Notes: generated by a model not told the origin, from the sequence alone. Positions 1 through 12,055 are shown, counted from the first letter of the stretch. The stretch: DNA of 62,393 nucleotides from Globisporangium splendens (GCA_006386115.1 VFIW01000078.1:158790-221182), one strand, 5' to 3'. Translations and numbers: made by a program.

Positions 1-1353
1 ACTTCACTGGCGACGGTGCTTCCTGACCACTCAAGCCCCCCAGCCGAACGTGGACCACTCTCGAGTTGCACAAAGTTGCCTGGTGATACGACACGACTTT
101 TTGCGTTGGTAGCGCATGTCTATTGTCAATGGTTGGCTCACAATAATTTTTCTCCGTTTCGAGCCATTGCTATATTAAGGGCCGATTTTGCGAACCACGC
201 CGTTTCGGCCGCACTCTTTTCGTTCTCCTGAACGCAATTTTGATCGCCTGTTGTGCTACCTGGTCAGAAAACGTTTGTCTCGATCACGTAGATAGATTTA
301 GCGCCAGTGGTTATCTCAAAAAGTTCATTTTTGATTCCGAGAGTCCAAAAACCGCAAAAAAATGACACCAACTTTGTTTTCGAAAATGCATTCGCGGACC
401 TGTGTGACCCCCTAAGTGAACAAGTAGCCGAGCTGACGATTGATGCCTAGACGTATTATAGTACGGGGAAGACGCTCGTCAACTTTAATTCGGGTATGGA
501 GGGGGTCCTAGGGGGTCAAAACGGCTCCCGAACGCCTTTTTTTTCGGTCCGAGCCATGTCCGCCAATCGTTTTTTGCCTCGCGTGAAGTCAATTTTGAGA
601 GTTGACAAGCAGACTTTATTGGAGCGTGACCGCCTCGATGCGTAGATATGATTTGAGTCCAGACATGCATACTTTCACAAGAAATTGCTAAAATGGCAGT
701 CGGAAACGTGGTTCGAAAAGAAAACTTCGAGTGAAATCTGCCTGCAACTTGACTCACTCAAATATCTTTTGCAAAATGACGATAAGGACCAAATGGTGCA
801 AGCCCATCAGACTTGATGTTTCTAGGGGTGTTTTCATGCGAGAAAAACAGTGGTGAAGTCAGATTTTGTCTAACTGTAACGCATGAGGGTCAAAACCCAT
901 AAAAACCCACCAAAATTTCACTTCCGAGCCATTTGCTATTACAAAAAGTTGCATTTTTCACATTTTGCGTCATGGTGGATGCAATTTTGATCGCACACCA
1001 TGGGACTTTGTTTGAATCGTATTCTCGTGATTGCGTAGATATGTCCAGAGCCTGAGAACGTCCAAAACGGATAAAAATTGACTCCTTCGTGACCAAACGT
1101 GTCCGAAAAAGTGGTCTCAAAAATTGACGTCGACATCTTCCGGGACCTGTCCGACCCACTTTCCGACAAGGTAGACGACATGACGATTGATGCCTAGACG
1201 TATTATAGTACGGGGAAGACGCTCGTGAATCGTCAGAACGGCTATTTGACTGAGCACTAGTTTGCAGCGTACCAGTCAAGCATGTCGCTGAAAGAGATGT
1301 AATACCACGAACCTCATTTATTCAAAAAAGATATAATTTTGAATTTATTATAT
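1..1353. repeat. Gene-free stretch with diverged repeated modules
   Basis: I see no convincing gene here. The stretch holds diverged copies of one module. A 46-bp block starting TGACGATTGATGCCTAGACG is present at 434-479 and again at 1181-1226, essentially identical. The shorter strings TTTTGATCGC and GCGTAGATA recur at roughly 370-400-bp spacing upstream of these blocks, with much weaker similarity between. Short open frames occur on both strands but none has a recognisable motif. The pattern looks like an old tandem repeat or the edge of a mobile element. Confidence 0.5.
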
Positions 1354-4300
1354 TTATTGATTCAATAACGCTTCTAAGCGAGCGAGTCTTTCTTCAAGGT
1401 CGGGTACCTTTTGTTTTAGTTCATCATTCTCTTTGTAAATGGTTCTAATATTCTTTGCTACTATTGGAACGATACCTTCGTATGTTAAAATCATTTTTCC
1501 ATTTTTAGCACTTATAAATCCATCTTCATCGATATCTTCTTCTAAACCATCTTCTTGTACGATGCTTACTAGATTGTCATATCCAGCTTTGTAAACATCT
1601 TGAGCAATATAACCATTTTTTACGTTCTCTAGATCATTTTTATATCTATACTGTACTGGAGTAGTAGCAAATATAAAATCTTTACAATACTTTGTATCTA
1701 AGTCTTTAAAATCACACTTTAAACGTTTATCAGATGTCGAATAGAAATTCCCACCAGTTGTTATATGGTTTGAAAATACAGCAGATACGGTTACCGTTCC
1801 ACCAGATACTGACGAGCTCCCAGAAGAAGTATAGCCCCATCCAGCCCCAATAGTATATGAAACACCTTTATTAACATGCAAAGGAACACTCGGTGAAGTG
1901 GTTCCTATACCCAAATATAAGTTTTGAGTTAGAGTCAATACTGTACCTAGAAGTGTTCCACTTGAATTATATGCACTAAAATTCAAAGCTGATTGACTGC
2001 TAGAAGAAGTTTCACCTGTCATCATACAGAAACCAGCGAGGTCTGATTTCAGCCAGATTTCATTAGAGCCAACAGTAGAATAATTACCAATAGTAAGTGG
2101 ACCACTAGCATTTACATTACTAATATTGAGTAGGTTATTACTGGAATTAATGACTGAAGTTCCGTTAATAGAGTATCCAGACGCAGTTACAGCAACAACC
2201 CTAAGACTAGCATACCCAGCCCAGGTCCCTGAAAAATCACAACTACCTATACGAATAGTATTGCTATTTGAGTCTTGTCCAATACCCCAGTATGTATTTG
2301 GCCAATTACCTATAAATGAAGCCTGAGTTGCGTTGTACATATTTGAATAAAGTGAATTCTGTACAAGTAACGAAGTCAATGTTCCAACTGCAGTAATATT
2401 TGGCTGAGCCGCAGTTTGGAGTGTTCCTGTAAGATTGGTTGCTGCCAGTGAATTGATACCTGTAATATTCTTACTTGAATCGAGAATCAACGCTTTTGAA
2501 GCTAAAAAAGTACCAGCCGTAACACCAGAAATGGGACTGAAATCCACTGCCGTGCCTCCGACTTTGTATGAAGTTGCATTAATGATACCATTGACATATA
2601 GTTTATCACCAGACGTAACAGTAGTTGCTCTAATTGCAACACTACCAGATCCATCAATCAAGAAACGAACGCTAGTTTCATAAATGTAGAATGAATTAAA
2701 AGGGTATGTAGCGTTTGCACTTCCTGATGTACCTAATGTGTACGTTTTAGTATCATTTACAAACTTAATAGATGTACTTGCAGGAGTCGTTGCATTTGTT
2801 AAAGTAATTGCATTACTGTTTGCGGTAAGCCCAATAGAATTAATGCCTGTGATATTACTACTTGAACCAAGAATCAAAGCTTTACTGACAACAGCAGTAT
2901 CAGCCGCGACACTGGTTAAGTAAGCTGCCTGGGTGGTAGTTAATGATGTTGATCCAAGAACTAACGTCGTGGTAGCCAATGAATTGACTCCTGTAATATT
3001 TTTTGAGCCATCTAATACCAATGCCTTACTTGCAACCGCAGTACCCGCTGTATTGGATGTAAGATATCCAGCCTCGGTAACACCAAGCGGTCCTCCCCCA
3101 AGTACAAGGGTAGTCGTACCCAAAGAAGTAATACCGCTGACTCCGCCTGAACTGTTCAACACTAGAACCTTACTATTAGCAGCAGTGTCAGCGATAACAC
3201 TCGCGATGTACGCAGCTTCCGTACTGATAGACGAGCCGTTCACAACAATGGTAGTAGGGCCAAGAGAAGTGATGCCACTAATACCTCCAGAACTGTCCAA
3301 CACAAGGGCATTACTATTTGCGGCAGTACCAGCGGTAATACCACTGATATATCCAAGCCCACTGAAATCAATTGCAGATCCGCTTAAATAGTAACTAGCG
3401 GCATTGACCGATCCTGAAACTTTAAGCCCATATCCAAACGTATTAGTCCCGATAGAAACTTCTCCCGACGAATTGATAAGAAGACGATACTCTCCATTGT
3501 AATACATATAAGCAGTACCTGGGTTAGTAGCATTGTTAGAACCTCTGGCACCAATACCTAAAGAGTAAGTGTCGCTAGTAAACGTTTGAGTAACATAGCT
3601 AGCGGCGGTAGTGTTGCTCAATGTAAGAAGATCACTTTGTCCGGATAGACTTAATGAACCAAGACCGGTGATGTTTTTACTAGCGTCAAGTACAACTGCC
3701 TTAGATGCCGGTGCCGTACCAGATGTGACAGAAGTAAGGTATCCAGCTTCAGTCGACCCGATCGTAGAGCTCCCAATGGTCAAAGAAGTCAACGTATCAA
3801 TAGAAATGATGTTAGGTTGAGCAGCGGTTTGAAGTGTACCTGTCAGTTGCGATGCTACCAATGAATTAATGCTTGATACATTCAAAGATGAATCAACTGA
3901 AAGTACTTTACTCGCGACTGCAGCACCAGTTGTAATGCTACCAGAAATAAGAGAAGTAGCAAGGGCAGTACCTCCGACATTGATGGTAGTCGCATTAATA
4001 GACCCACTGACATTAAGTCTGTATCCGAATGTATTGGTTCTGATCGAAACCTCTCCCGATGAATTAATAAGAAGATGAAACGCACTATTGTACGAGATGT
4101 ACATTGTATTTGGGTTTACGCTTGCTACGCTATAGTTGAAGAAACAGAAAGAGAGGTGAGTGTACCAACTGAAGTAATATTTGGCTGAGCGGCGGTTTGA
4201 ATTGTGCCAGCCAGAGTAGATGCACTAACTCCATTAGTACCAGTCGGTGATGACAGAGTACCAACTGAAGCGATATTTGGTTGAGACGCAATTTGAAGTG

Positions 4301-4459
4301 TACCATAGATACCAGTTCCGACATAAAGAGATTTAGCAAACCAACACCACCACTAATAACTTGAGCTCCGGTAGAAGTAGAAGAAGAATCAATTGTATCT
4401 AGAGTAAACAGTTTACCACTTGTATCTGTCGCTGAACGTACAACCAAGCGGTCGCGCAC
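1354..4459 (-). pseudogene. Virus-type tail-fibre protein with C-terminal S74-type chaperone domain, 5' truncated and frameshifted
   Basis: The long frame (4104 to 1354, 916 codons) is built of ~45-residue repeats with cores such as GTLQTAAQPNITSVGTLTSL and ASKALVLDGSKNITG, typical of beta-rich fibres in large dsDNA viruses and PLVs. The last ~120 residues form an intramolecular-chaperone (peptidase S74-like) domain. It has the SDKRLK motif, where such domains self-cleave before Ser, then YEGIVPIVAKNI and a coiled-coil end. In known proteins this domain trimerises the fibre and is then released. Upstream, 4459-4130 encodes the expected N-terminal part (SGKLFTLDT, then GGVG), but two frameshifts separate it from the long frame and the frame begins without an ATG. 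It is probably a decayed viral gene. A related fibre lies at 28980. Confidence 0.8.
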
Positions 4460-4489
4460 TTTCGGAAGACGAACGAGTTCAATGCAATA

Positions 4490-4775
4490 ATGGAGATGAT
4501 TGGATTTAAAATTTTCAATATCTCAACGCCATCAGGTGGAACTAATTTTTACTTTCAATGTGAAGAAAAGTTAGAATCAATATATAACGTAGTACCTGGC
4601 GTTAGTGTTATAAACGATTCTGGGTGTGTGTTCTTTGGACAGAATTACAAAGTTCTCAATAACAAATCGATTCCCAAAATGCCTCAAGCGCTGTTCAATA
4701 TCTTATATGACCAACAGACCAATAGGCCAGAAGAAGTGATTGGTCAACGAACTCATGATTTGTTCAATAGTTTAT
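4490..4775 (+). CDS. Partial hypothetical AT-rich ORF
   Basis: An ATG-initiated frame starts 30 bp from the fibre gene, divergent to it, and encodes about 95 AT-rich residues (start MEMIGFKIFNISTPSGGTNF). I do not recognise it. At about 4770 it runs into the 18-bp repeats that precede a host-family gene relic, so the true C-terminus is missing. The divergent arrangement and base composition match the neighbouring fibre gene, so it may be part of the same endogenous viral segment. Confidence 0.35.
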
Positions 4776-4776
4776 C

Positions 4777-4866
4777 AACTGTACTTCCTCAATCAACTGT
4801 ACTTCATCAATCGACTGTACTTCTTAAATCGACAGTACTCCTCAAATTGACTGTACTTTCTCAAAT
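4777..4866 (+). repeat. Five 18-bp tandem repeats (AACTGTACTTCCTCAATC type)
   Basis: Five consecutive degenerate 18-mers share the core RACTGTACTTC. The same array lies immediately upstream of the family genes at 19623 (+) and 49430 (-), so it is a conserved upstream element of that family and not a random microsatellite. Confidence 0.75.
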
Positions 4867-5085
4867 GTACTTTTTGTGGCGACTCTTCGCCCTTTCCCTT
4901 CAAGCCGCTCGAGCAGTTCAAGCATGTGCGCCAAAGCAGCACATTGGAGAGCGTTCGATGGGCAGCTTGAGGGGGGCGAAGGAGAAGAACAAGTTTGTAG
5001 CGTTCTTTGAGTGATTGATAACAGGACCGACTACGAGACACGCCTTTATGAGGGCTTTAAAGAAGAGATGCGTCGGTTACGAAAG
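4867..5085 (+). pseudogene. Relic of the Pro/Ser-rich family gene, cut by the Gypsy insertion
   Basis: Read over shifting frames, this stretch encodes pieces matching the N-terminal domain of the genes at 19623 and 48453: PLEQFKHVRQ (compare SFEHFKQVRA), then FDGQLEGGEGEE (compare FDKQLRGAEGEE), then VIDNRTDYETRLYEGFKEEM (compare VIDNRTDRDYEKRLYQGFKE). At least one frameshift and one stop are present. The match stops at 5085-5090, where the Gypsy element begins. No continuation is evident beyond 12764. Confidence 0.75.
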
Positions 5086-5090
5086 GCGTC

Positions 5091-5773
5091 TGTAACGGGA
5101 CGCTGTTTACACAGTTCCCGAAACACGGCACACACGCTTGCGCTGACGAGGAAGACTTGGGTTCCGACTTGGAGGAACACTGGCTGGTCCCGATGGAGGG
5201 ACGAAGAGGGAGGAGGAGAGTGAGGAGGAGACTTGAGCAGAAGACGGCAAATTTGCAACTGAATTGAAATGAGCTTATGGTTCCTGAAACCTCTCCCTAG
5301 AGTCCTATGGGGTTAAATGCAATCACCCTACAAATGCAGAATAAACCTTGGGTTGAATCAGGTTGAACTTGAAGCTGAGCGTGAAGAATATTCTCACTTG
5401 AACTTGAACTTCAAGAAGAAACTTGAACTTGAACTTGAGATTCTTCTCCGAAGAATCTTCTGTGCACGGGGCGTTGTGATTGGCTGATATCAACAACATT
5501 GTACCCACAATGACACGTCGGCTTCGTCAACAGATAGTTTCCCAGCAGGAACCATCACCATGCGCAAAGACATGTGCGCAGGCAGAGAACACTCGAGAAT
5601 GTTCGAGAACATTCCGTGCGGACGTAATCAATGATTACTCCGTGAGTGTCGGTGTGTAGACATGAATCAGGGATCATGTCTATGACACCTGGCGATCCAA
5701 AACAATTAGTGGGAATCACTAATCCGTAATTGGACATCGCCATGTAATGGCACTATTGCATAGGCCCATTACA
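5091..5773 (-). repeat. 3' LTR of the Gypsy element
   Basis: This 683-bp copy appears identical to 12077-12759. The TG...CA ends are present. It is preceded on the plus strand by the target duplication GCGTC. Confidence 0.95.
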
Positions 5774-5790
5774 TCATCCCCCCCTTAAAG
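5774..5790 (-). other. Polypurine tract of the Gypsy element
   Basis: On the minus strand the sequence AAGGGGGGGATGA directly abuts the 3' LTR, as expected for the plus-strand primer of reverse transcription. Confidence 0.75.
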
Positions 5791-5823
5791 TAGCGATCAC
5801 TCGCTCTCTTTGGGTTGGCTTCG

Positions 5824-5838
5824 GCTCACTTTGCGATT
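5824..5838 (+). promoter_or_regulatory. Oomycete Inr/FPR-like core promoter for the antisense ORF
   Basis: GCTCACTTTGCGATT matches 13 of 15 positions of GCTCATTYYNCAWTT, the published oomycete Inr plus flanking promoter region. It ends 4 bp before the ATG at 5843. A near-identical layout precedes the gene at 53040. Confidence 0.5.
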
Positions 5839-5842
5839 CGCG

Positions 5843-6877
5843 ATGAAGCGCTCAAGTGACCAAGCCTCTTTCGAAGAACCCGCTGTGCGCAAGCACCAGC
5901 GTCGAGCTCCAGAACTCTACGATGTGACTCTCATCCGTCATCGGGTGGGAGACACTGAGTTCTACAAGGAACGGTTCTTCCGTTGGCGTCGGATCAACAA
6001 CCGTGATGATCCGAACCAACCATTCGCAGCGAAAGCGGACTCATGGCGATCGTTCGCTCGCCTTGAGAACGAGGGCAAGATGGAGCGCTTGCTCAGCAAG
6101 ACTCCAAGTCACGACAAGGCAGCCCATGGCCTTCGTCGCGGCAGCGTCTCTCGCGACGCTACAAGCTTGCCTCGTAGCTGCGAACCACGTCGGGAACATC
6201 AGACTCGAGAGCCTGCTTCGATTCCCACGTGTCCGAACTCGGTGGATAGCCGCGCCACCGAACTCGATAGAAGCGTTGACGAGTCAACTGCTTCTTCCCG
6301 CGAGTCTGTCGGTCTTCGTGACCAACAATCGACTCCACGATCCATCGACGCACTCCCTGATGATCAATCAGTGGAGGTGGGGCTGAACGCGAAAACGATT
6401 GAGCGGCTCTGGAAGTGGAAGAGTGCTCATCGCGTTCGGATCGAGGCGCTGGAAGTTCGCCACGCGGTTCTTCAAGACCGGTGCGAAAGCCTCGATGACC
6501 AGCTGAAGGGTCAGGAGTCAACGATTGACTTGCTGACCGATGGTCAAGCCCAGTTGTCGGCAATGGAGTCTCGAATCGATCATCGGTTCGATCAAGTTCA
6601 TGATGAACTCGTGCGACTCCAGAAGGCTGAGAAGACCCGTGAGGCCTTCCAAGAGCGTCTTCTGCGTTCCGTGGCGGAAGCAGGGGCTCTGCTCGAGGTA
6701 CTTCGGAAGGAGTACCAGTCTCGCCTTCGTGTGCTGGAAGCTGTGAAGGATGAATCCTTCGACGTGCTTCAGCGCCTTTATGCCGAGAAGAGGCTCCATG
6801 ACGATGAGTTGCGAACTCTTCGTGATCAAGTGGAGCAACTTCAGGATCGCTTGGATCATCCGCGCAGGGCTCATTAG
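5843..6877 (+). CDS. Antisense coiled-coil protein inside the Gypsy element
   Basis: This 344-residue frame runs opposite to gag-pol, between the 3' LTR and the integrase, and overlaps the pol C-terminus (6159 onwards). I chose the ATG at 5843 because a core-promoter-like sequence lies just upstream. The N-terminal third is basic with a short conserved-looking segment (ELYDVTLIRHRVGDTEF, YKERFFRWRR). Residues ~200-340 show strong heptad character with charged e/g positions, so a long coiled coil is likely. In the overlap the pol strand encodes a low-complexity linker, which suggests that the coiled-coil frame carries the selection there. Additional antisense ORFs are known in plant Gypsy elements. 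No function can be assigned. It may be a captured gene or a regulator of the element. Confidence 0.6.
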   Translation: MKRSSDQASFEEPAVRKHQRRAPELYDVTLIRHRVGDTEFYKERFFRWRRINNRDDPNQPFAAKADSWRSFARLENEGKMERLLSKTPSHDKAAHGLRRGSVSRDATSLPRSCEPRREHQTREPASIPTCPNSVDSRATELDRSVDESTASSRESVGLRDQQSTPRSIDALPDDQSVEVGLNAKTIERLWKWKSAHRVRIEALEVRHAVLQDRCESLDDQLKGQESTIDLLTDGQAQLSAMESRIDHRFDQVHDELVRLQKAEKTREAFQERLLRSVAEAGALLEVLRKEYQSRLRVLEAVKDESFDVLQRLYAEKRLHDDELRTLRDQVEQLQDRLDHPRRAH

Positions 6878-9800
6878 GGTCGGCTGACCCACTCGGAAGG
6901 TAAGGCTTCAGTCTACCCACGTAAAACGTCGGGTGTAGACGCATGCGTGTAGGGATGTCTAGGGTGTAGGCATCGCCATTGCATTTCACCACCGTGAACG
7001 GTCCGATGAACCTTGGTAGAAGCTTCGAGCTTCCCAAGTTGGACACTGCATGTTCAGGCAGGTTTGCCGTACTAAGCAAGACAAGATCATTGATCCTGTA
7101 CGATTGCTTGTTCTTCCTTCCACTCTTGTCTGCTTGTTGCTTTTGCAGATCCTGAGCCTTGGCGATTGCGTCTCGAACATACCGCACGATCACTTGTCTC
7201 TTCTCGATGAACTCATCGAGCTGCTGCTTATCACGACTCTTCATGTCGGTCAAAGGTTTCATCGAGTCAAAGTTGGCTTTGAGCTCGGAAGCAGCATTCA
7301 GGTCAAACGACTGCGGCGATTTGCCAGGAGCCGTAGTCCCTCCCCCACTTAAGGTAGAGACCTCACCCACTAGTGAAGCTGGTGCTCTCGGATGGAGACC
7401 GTAGTTCACGAAGAATGGGGAATGACCCGTCGAGACATGCGTGGAATTGTTCAACGCAAACTCGCAAAGAGGGAGAAACTCGCTCCACTCTTTGAATGAC
7501 GTAGCGTAACTTCGCAAAATGTCCTCGAGGACTCGATTCACACGCTCTGTTTGACCGTCCGTTTCTGGATGTGCCGCTGTTGACATGGACAGCTGGGTGC
7601 CCAACAGTCCGAACAGTGCACGCCAAAACTTCGACGTGAAACGGGTGTCGCGGCCTGACACAATCTCAGTTGGCAAAGCGTGCAAACGGAATACCACATC
7701 GAGGAAGACCTTCGCTGTCTTCTCGGCTGAGATCTTGTCCGAAACAGGCGCAAGATGGACCATCTTGCTGAATCGGTCCACAAACACCAGGATGCCATTC
7801 CTGCCGTGTTTGTCCCTTGGAAGTCCGAATATGAAGTCCATACTCACGGACCTCCAGCTGTCCTGAGGGACAGGCAATGAACGAAGTGGGGCCTGAGTGG
7901 AACCGGAAGGCTTCACTCGTTGGCAGATCTCACAAGTCCTCACGTACTTGCGAACCCACTTGTACATGTGTGGCCAGTATTAATCCCGGGAAAGACTGAA
8001 AAACGTCTTCTCACGTCCGAGATGGCCACCAGAAGGGCTGTCATGATACTCGTACAAGAGTCGATGACGCACACCTTCATCGCTGGGAACAACAACTCGT
8101 GCTGAATCCCCGTCCTCAACCGCGTAGTACAGCAACCCATTGCGTACTTGGAAGCGGTGGACACGCGACCTTGTTCGTGCTGGCAGACCTTGCAGTGCCT
8201 TGTCGGAGGGGTCCTTGAAATACTTGAGTAAGTCCTGACAGGTCTCGTCAGACTTGTAACCCTCGACAATGTCTTCACACACTGTAGTCGCAGCTTGAAC
8301 AGCAACTGCTTGAACATCTTCACAGAGACGGCACGATTCGTCCGGATCCTCATTCTTGGTCTTGGGATCGTAGTCCGGACGTCTCGATAAAGCGTCGGCC
8401 AAGATGTTCATCTTGCCTGGCTTGTAATGTACAACGAAGTTGTACTCCGCAAAGAAGGAGAGCCATCTCGCCATTCTTTGGGATAAGTGAGGAGTCTTCA
8501 CTGCAGTCCGCAGCGACGCATGATCTGTGTAGATCGCAAAGCGTTCCTCGCCAAGCAAGTAGACACGGAACTTGACTAAGGAATACTTCATCGCAAGAAG
8601 TTCCTTGTCATGCACTGGGTAGTTCCGTTCTGCGGGTCGGAGTTGTCGTGATTGATACGAAACAACTCGCTCTCGACCCTCATCATCGTGTTGCATCAAA
8701 GCACAACCGATGGCATAGTCGCTTGCATCACAGACGACGTGGAACGGCTTATCGTGATTCGGAAGAGCCAACACAGGAGCTTCACGAAGACTCCTCTTTA
8801 CTTCTTCGAATGCCGCTTGGTGATCGTCAGACCACTTCCACTCGACGTCTTTCTTCAGCAGTTGTGTGAGAGGCTGCACCAACGCTGCATAATTGCGCGT
8901 GTACTTGTGCAAGTAATTGGCCAGACCCAACCATTGTCGCAGCTGTTTGACGTTCTGAGGCACGGGCCAATCGTCAATAGCTTTGACCTTCTCGGGGTCA
9001 ACTCGAACACCGATCTTGCCAACAAAGCAACCGAGTACGGGTATCTCTGGTGAGAAGAAGACACACTTCTTCAGGTTTGCATAGAGCTTGTTCTCTCGCA
9101 TGACCTCAAAGACACGGCGAAGATGATCCAAATGAACATCGACGTCGGACTTTCCACCAACCGCCTTACTATGAACGAAAATATCGTCAAAGTAGCTCGG
9201 TGCGAATGCTCGCAGCGGACGAAGAACATTCGTGACCATGCGATTGAAAGTCGCAGGCGCATTCTTCAGTCCTTGTGGCATCACTAACCATTCCCACAGC
9301 ATACCGCTCGGGGTACTCACTGCAGTTAGTGGTACGTCATCTTCACGCATCCGAATCTGATAGAACCCGTCTTTCAGATCGATCGCGCTAAAGACCGTAC
9401 TGCCAACCGTTCCATCAAGGATCATATCCTTGCGTGGAACCGGTGTCTGAGCAGGAATGGTCGCGTCGTTCAGCTTGTTGAAAGCATGAACAATGCGCCA
9501 TCCGCCAGTCGCCTTCTTCACACAGAAAGTGGGGCTGCAATGCGGAGACTTGCTCTCTCGCACGTGACCAGCCTTTGCACGTTGTGCGAAGAACTCATCG
9601 ATTGCATCGACTTGTTCCTTCGGCAACGGCCACTGTCTTGTGATGCAGTACTTCGTGCCAGGAAGTACATCAATCTCGTGACGAATGCCTCTGTCAAATG
9701 GCAGTTCGTCCGGCACCTTGTCGGGGAAGATATCTTCAAACTCCCGAACAAGCTTCCACACGGGGTTCGTCTTGAGGGCATCCCATGACTGCTCCTCGAA

Positions 9801-11030
9801 CCTTTCCTTCCGTGTCTTTTCGATCAACGCGTCGGTCGCATCCACAGCTGATGCTGCGTTGACGGAGTCTTTGTCGATCGCTTCGACAATCGCACGAAGC
9901 TGCGAAATCTCGCCTTTCGCCAGGCTACGCCTAAGCGCCTTCTTGCTCATCACAGGCAAGGAAACCAAATCTTCGACGGAACTTGGAGGATTTTCCACTT
10001 GGATGTGACGCAATTCCATGCTGTCACCCTCTTCACCGTAGACCACGACGTCCGCATAACTGTGTGTAGTGCCTCTCTGTGGGTCACCACCTTCATCATC
10101 TTGACTCGCATCTTGATCAGGGATGCTGGATGACGGAAACCTCTCGACGTCGGTCTTCTTTCGGTCTTGTAACTTCACGCCAGGACGCACTAATTCAACG
10201 TCCTTGGCAAAGGAGACAGTTTTTTTCCGGCGCCTGACTGCTCCACCTCCATTCATCGTCGCGGGCTGGTCTTGTGAGATTGAGGGGCCATCGCACTCCT
10301 GAGTCTCATTCGACGGTGCATCTTCGACAGACGCATATGCCCATATCACATCTTCCGTTGTCGCACAATTCAAGTCTGCCGCGTGGCACGACTTGTCAAC
10401 GGAGATCTTCATCTTCATCCAGTCAATGCGGGGTTGGTAACGCTTCAACCACGGCATTCCCAAGATGAGATCAAACTTGGCATCGAGATCGAGGAGAATG
10501 AACTCGTCCTCGCCTCGGAAATCTTCAAACGTCATTGCCAAGCGAACAGTTCGCTTCGGCATCTTCACAGTCGACCCGTTGGCCAACCGAATCACCATCT
10601 CATTCGTCGAATCGGGTGGAGCCACATCACTCCCGATCACGACGTTTGCTCGAACAAAGTTGTTCGACGCACCAGTGTCAACCAAAGCACGTAGAGGCGT
10701 TGCAATACCATCCACATGGACTTGGTGTATGATCAGAGAGGACCTCTGATCGACACTGCCATCACTCTTAGTGGAAACTGCATGTGCATGATGCACATTG
10801 GGGCCAGAGTCCTGTGTCTCCACAATGTCCACAGTCCTCTTGTCGGGCCCAGTAGGGAACCCCGCCCCTACTGGTTGTTCCCGTTTTTTGACCCTCGGGA
10901 ACGATCGAACCGGCGGCCAGCAAAACGTCTGCCGCTCGAGTTGAATCGTGACCCGTGTGTCTCTTGCCCAGTTGGCAAGGACACCTTGCAGTTCCGAGCG
11001 AAGTGACCCAGCTTCCCGCAACGGAAACAC
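6159..11030 (-). CDS. pol: Gypsy pol: protease, reverse transcriptase, RNase H, integrase, chromodomain (one in-frame stop)
   Basis: Read from 11030, the frame holds an aspartic protease (LVDTGASNNF near residue 118), a reverse transcriptase with the catalytic YFDDIFVHS, an RNase H region (VCDASDYAIG) and, after 7967, a Zn-binding plus catalytic integrase (SMDFIFGLPR; SGRDTRF). It ends with a chromodomain (RRWIVESIVGH ... YRVRWRGYPPSSDTWE), which in related elements targets integration to marked chromatin. A single TAA at 7980-7982 falls in SRD-stop-YWPHMYKW, where a Tyr codon is expected. The frame is otherwise open throughout. The start lies in another frame overlapping the gag end, implying a frameshift for gag-pol expression. 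The linker between integrase and chromodomain overlaps the antisense gene. Confidence 0.9.
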
Positions 11031-11911
11031 TTCACATCGTTGCGAGGTCCCACATTGTTGGCTTGTTGGACGTACGACAGATCCATCGGCTCTGGTCCAT
11101 CATTCGTCGGCGACGACACGCGAACTTGACGTGGAATCGGACCACCAAACTTGGCTTGCTTGATGCTGAATTCTTCTTGCATCGCTCTCTCGATAGCTCG
11201 GTCCAGCGAATCAGGATACTCGCGGAAGAGTTGGTTCCTGATCGGTCCATCGTCCAGTCCCGCCATGAACGTGACAACTTGCGTTGCAACGTCAATCGGC
11301 TGCTCCACGATGCTTGACACGAGGAATCGTGCGCGTTGTGCATACGTGTGGAGATCTTGGCGTCCTTGTCGAAGCTTGAGGAACTCGGCACGAGCGCGAA
11401 ACTCGCTCTGTGGAGGCTCAAACGCGCGCTTCAACTCACGCTTGAAGTCGTCGAGGTTGTAGAAGCAGTTGACATCCGCCAAGCGCTTCCCAAACGCCCA
11501 ACTCTTAGCCCGACCCGCAAGGTTGGACATCGCGAACAACACTTGCTGCTCTGGGTCCCGAAGCTGTCGTGCAACGATAGCTGCATCCAGCTCGACGAAC
11601 CATCTTGCGAGAGGTTCGTTCTCTCCGCCGCGGTACGGAGATACGTTGAGCTTCAGCGGCGTCACTCTCATGGTCGAAACAGGAGTTGCGGGCTGTCGAC
11701 GAGAGTCCATGACCTCATGGTGCATGAAGCTCACTGCCGCGTTCTTCTGCCCATCCGGAGTAGCTGATCTCAACAACGTGACCACAGCTGCTTCTCCGAT
11801 GACAATGCGCATCCGTTCGAGCGCTGCCCACTCGTGCTCTGACAGATGAGGAAACTGCTCATTCGTCAGAGTCACGGTCTCTTCGGGCAACATGCTCGCC
11901 GGAGTCTCCAT
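10868..11911 (-). CDS. gag: Gypsy gag with CCHC zinc knuckle
   Basis: This frame encodes 347 residues and starts METPASMLPEE. A central Retrotrans_gag-like helical region (ARWFVELDAAIV, FKRELKRAFEPPQSEFRARA) forms the structural shell in the family. A CCHC knuckle CFRCGKLGHFARNC lies near residue 300, and a basic tail follows. The knuckle binds the RNA genome for packaging. The gene ends inside the pol overlap. It looks intact. Confidence 0.92.
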   Translation of the reverse strand: METPASMLPEETVTLTNEQFPHLSEHEWAALERMRIVIGEAAVVTLLRSATPDGQKNAAVSFMHHEVMDSRRQPATPVSTMRVTPLKLNVSPYRGGENEPLARWFVELDAAIVARQLRDPEQQVLFAMSNLAGRAKSWAFGKRLADVNCFYNLDDFKRELKRAFEPPQSEFRARAEFLKLRQGRQDLHTYAQRARFLVSSIVEQPIDVATQVVTFMAGLDDGPIRNQLFREYPDSLDRAIERAMQEEFSIKQAKFGGPIPRQVRVSSPTNDGPEPMDLSYVQQANNVGPRNDVKCFRCGKLGHFARNCKVSLPTGQETHGSRFNSSGRRFAGRRFDRSRGSKNGNNQ

Positions 11912-12055
11912 CCCTTCCGATGTCTGATCCGCAGACAGGGAGAGTCTTGACTAAGGATGTACAAAGGGCAACGCCGCTTTGACAATCCTTTGCTTGAACA
12001 GGGATCTCGAAGTGCTCACGCTCTTCGGCTGTCCCTCTTGGCTTGGTCGCTGAAA

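Noticed and set aside
2933..3391. 152-residue plus-strand ORF across the fibre gene
   Set aside because: It is a repetitive complement of the fibre repeats with no own motif.
4130..4459. Separate 109-residue gene upstream of the fibre
   Set aside because: The first part is fibre N-terminal sequence. It starts without ATG and the rest is a shifted frame of the same repeats. Merged with the fibre pseudogene.
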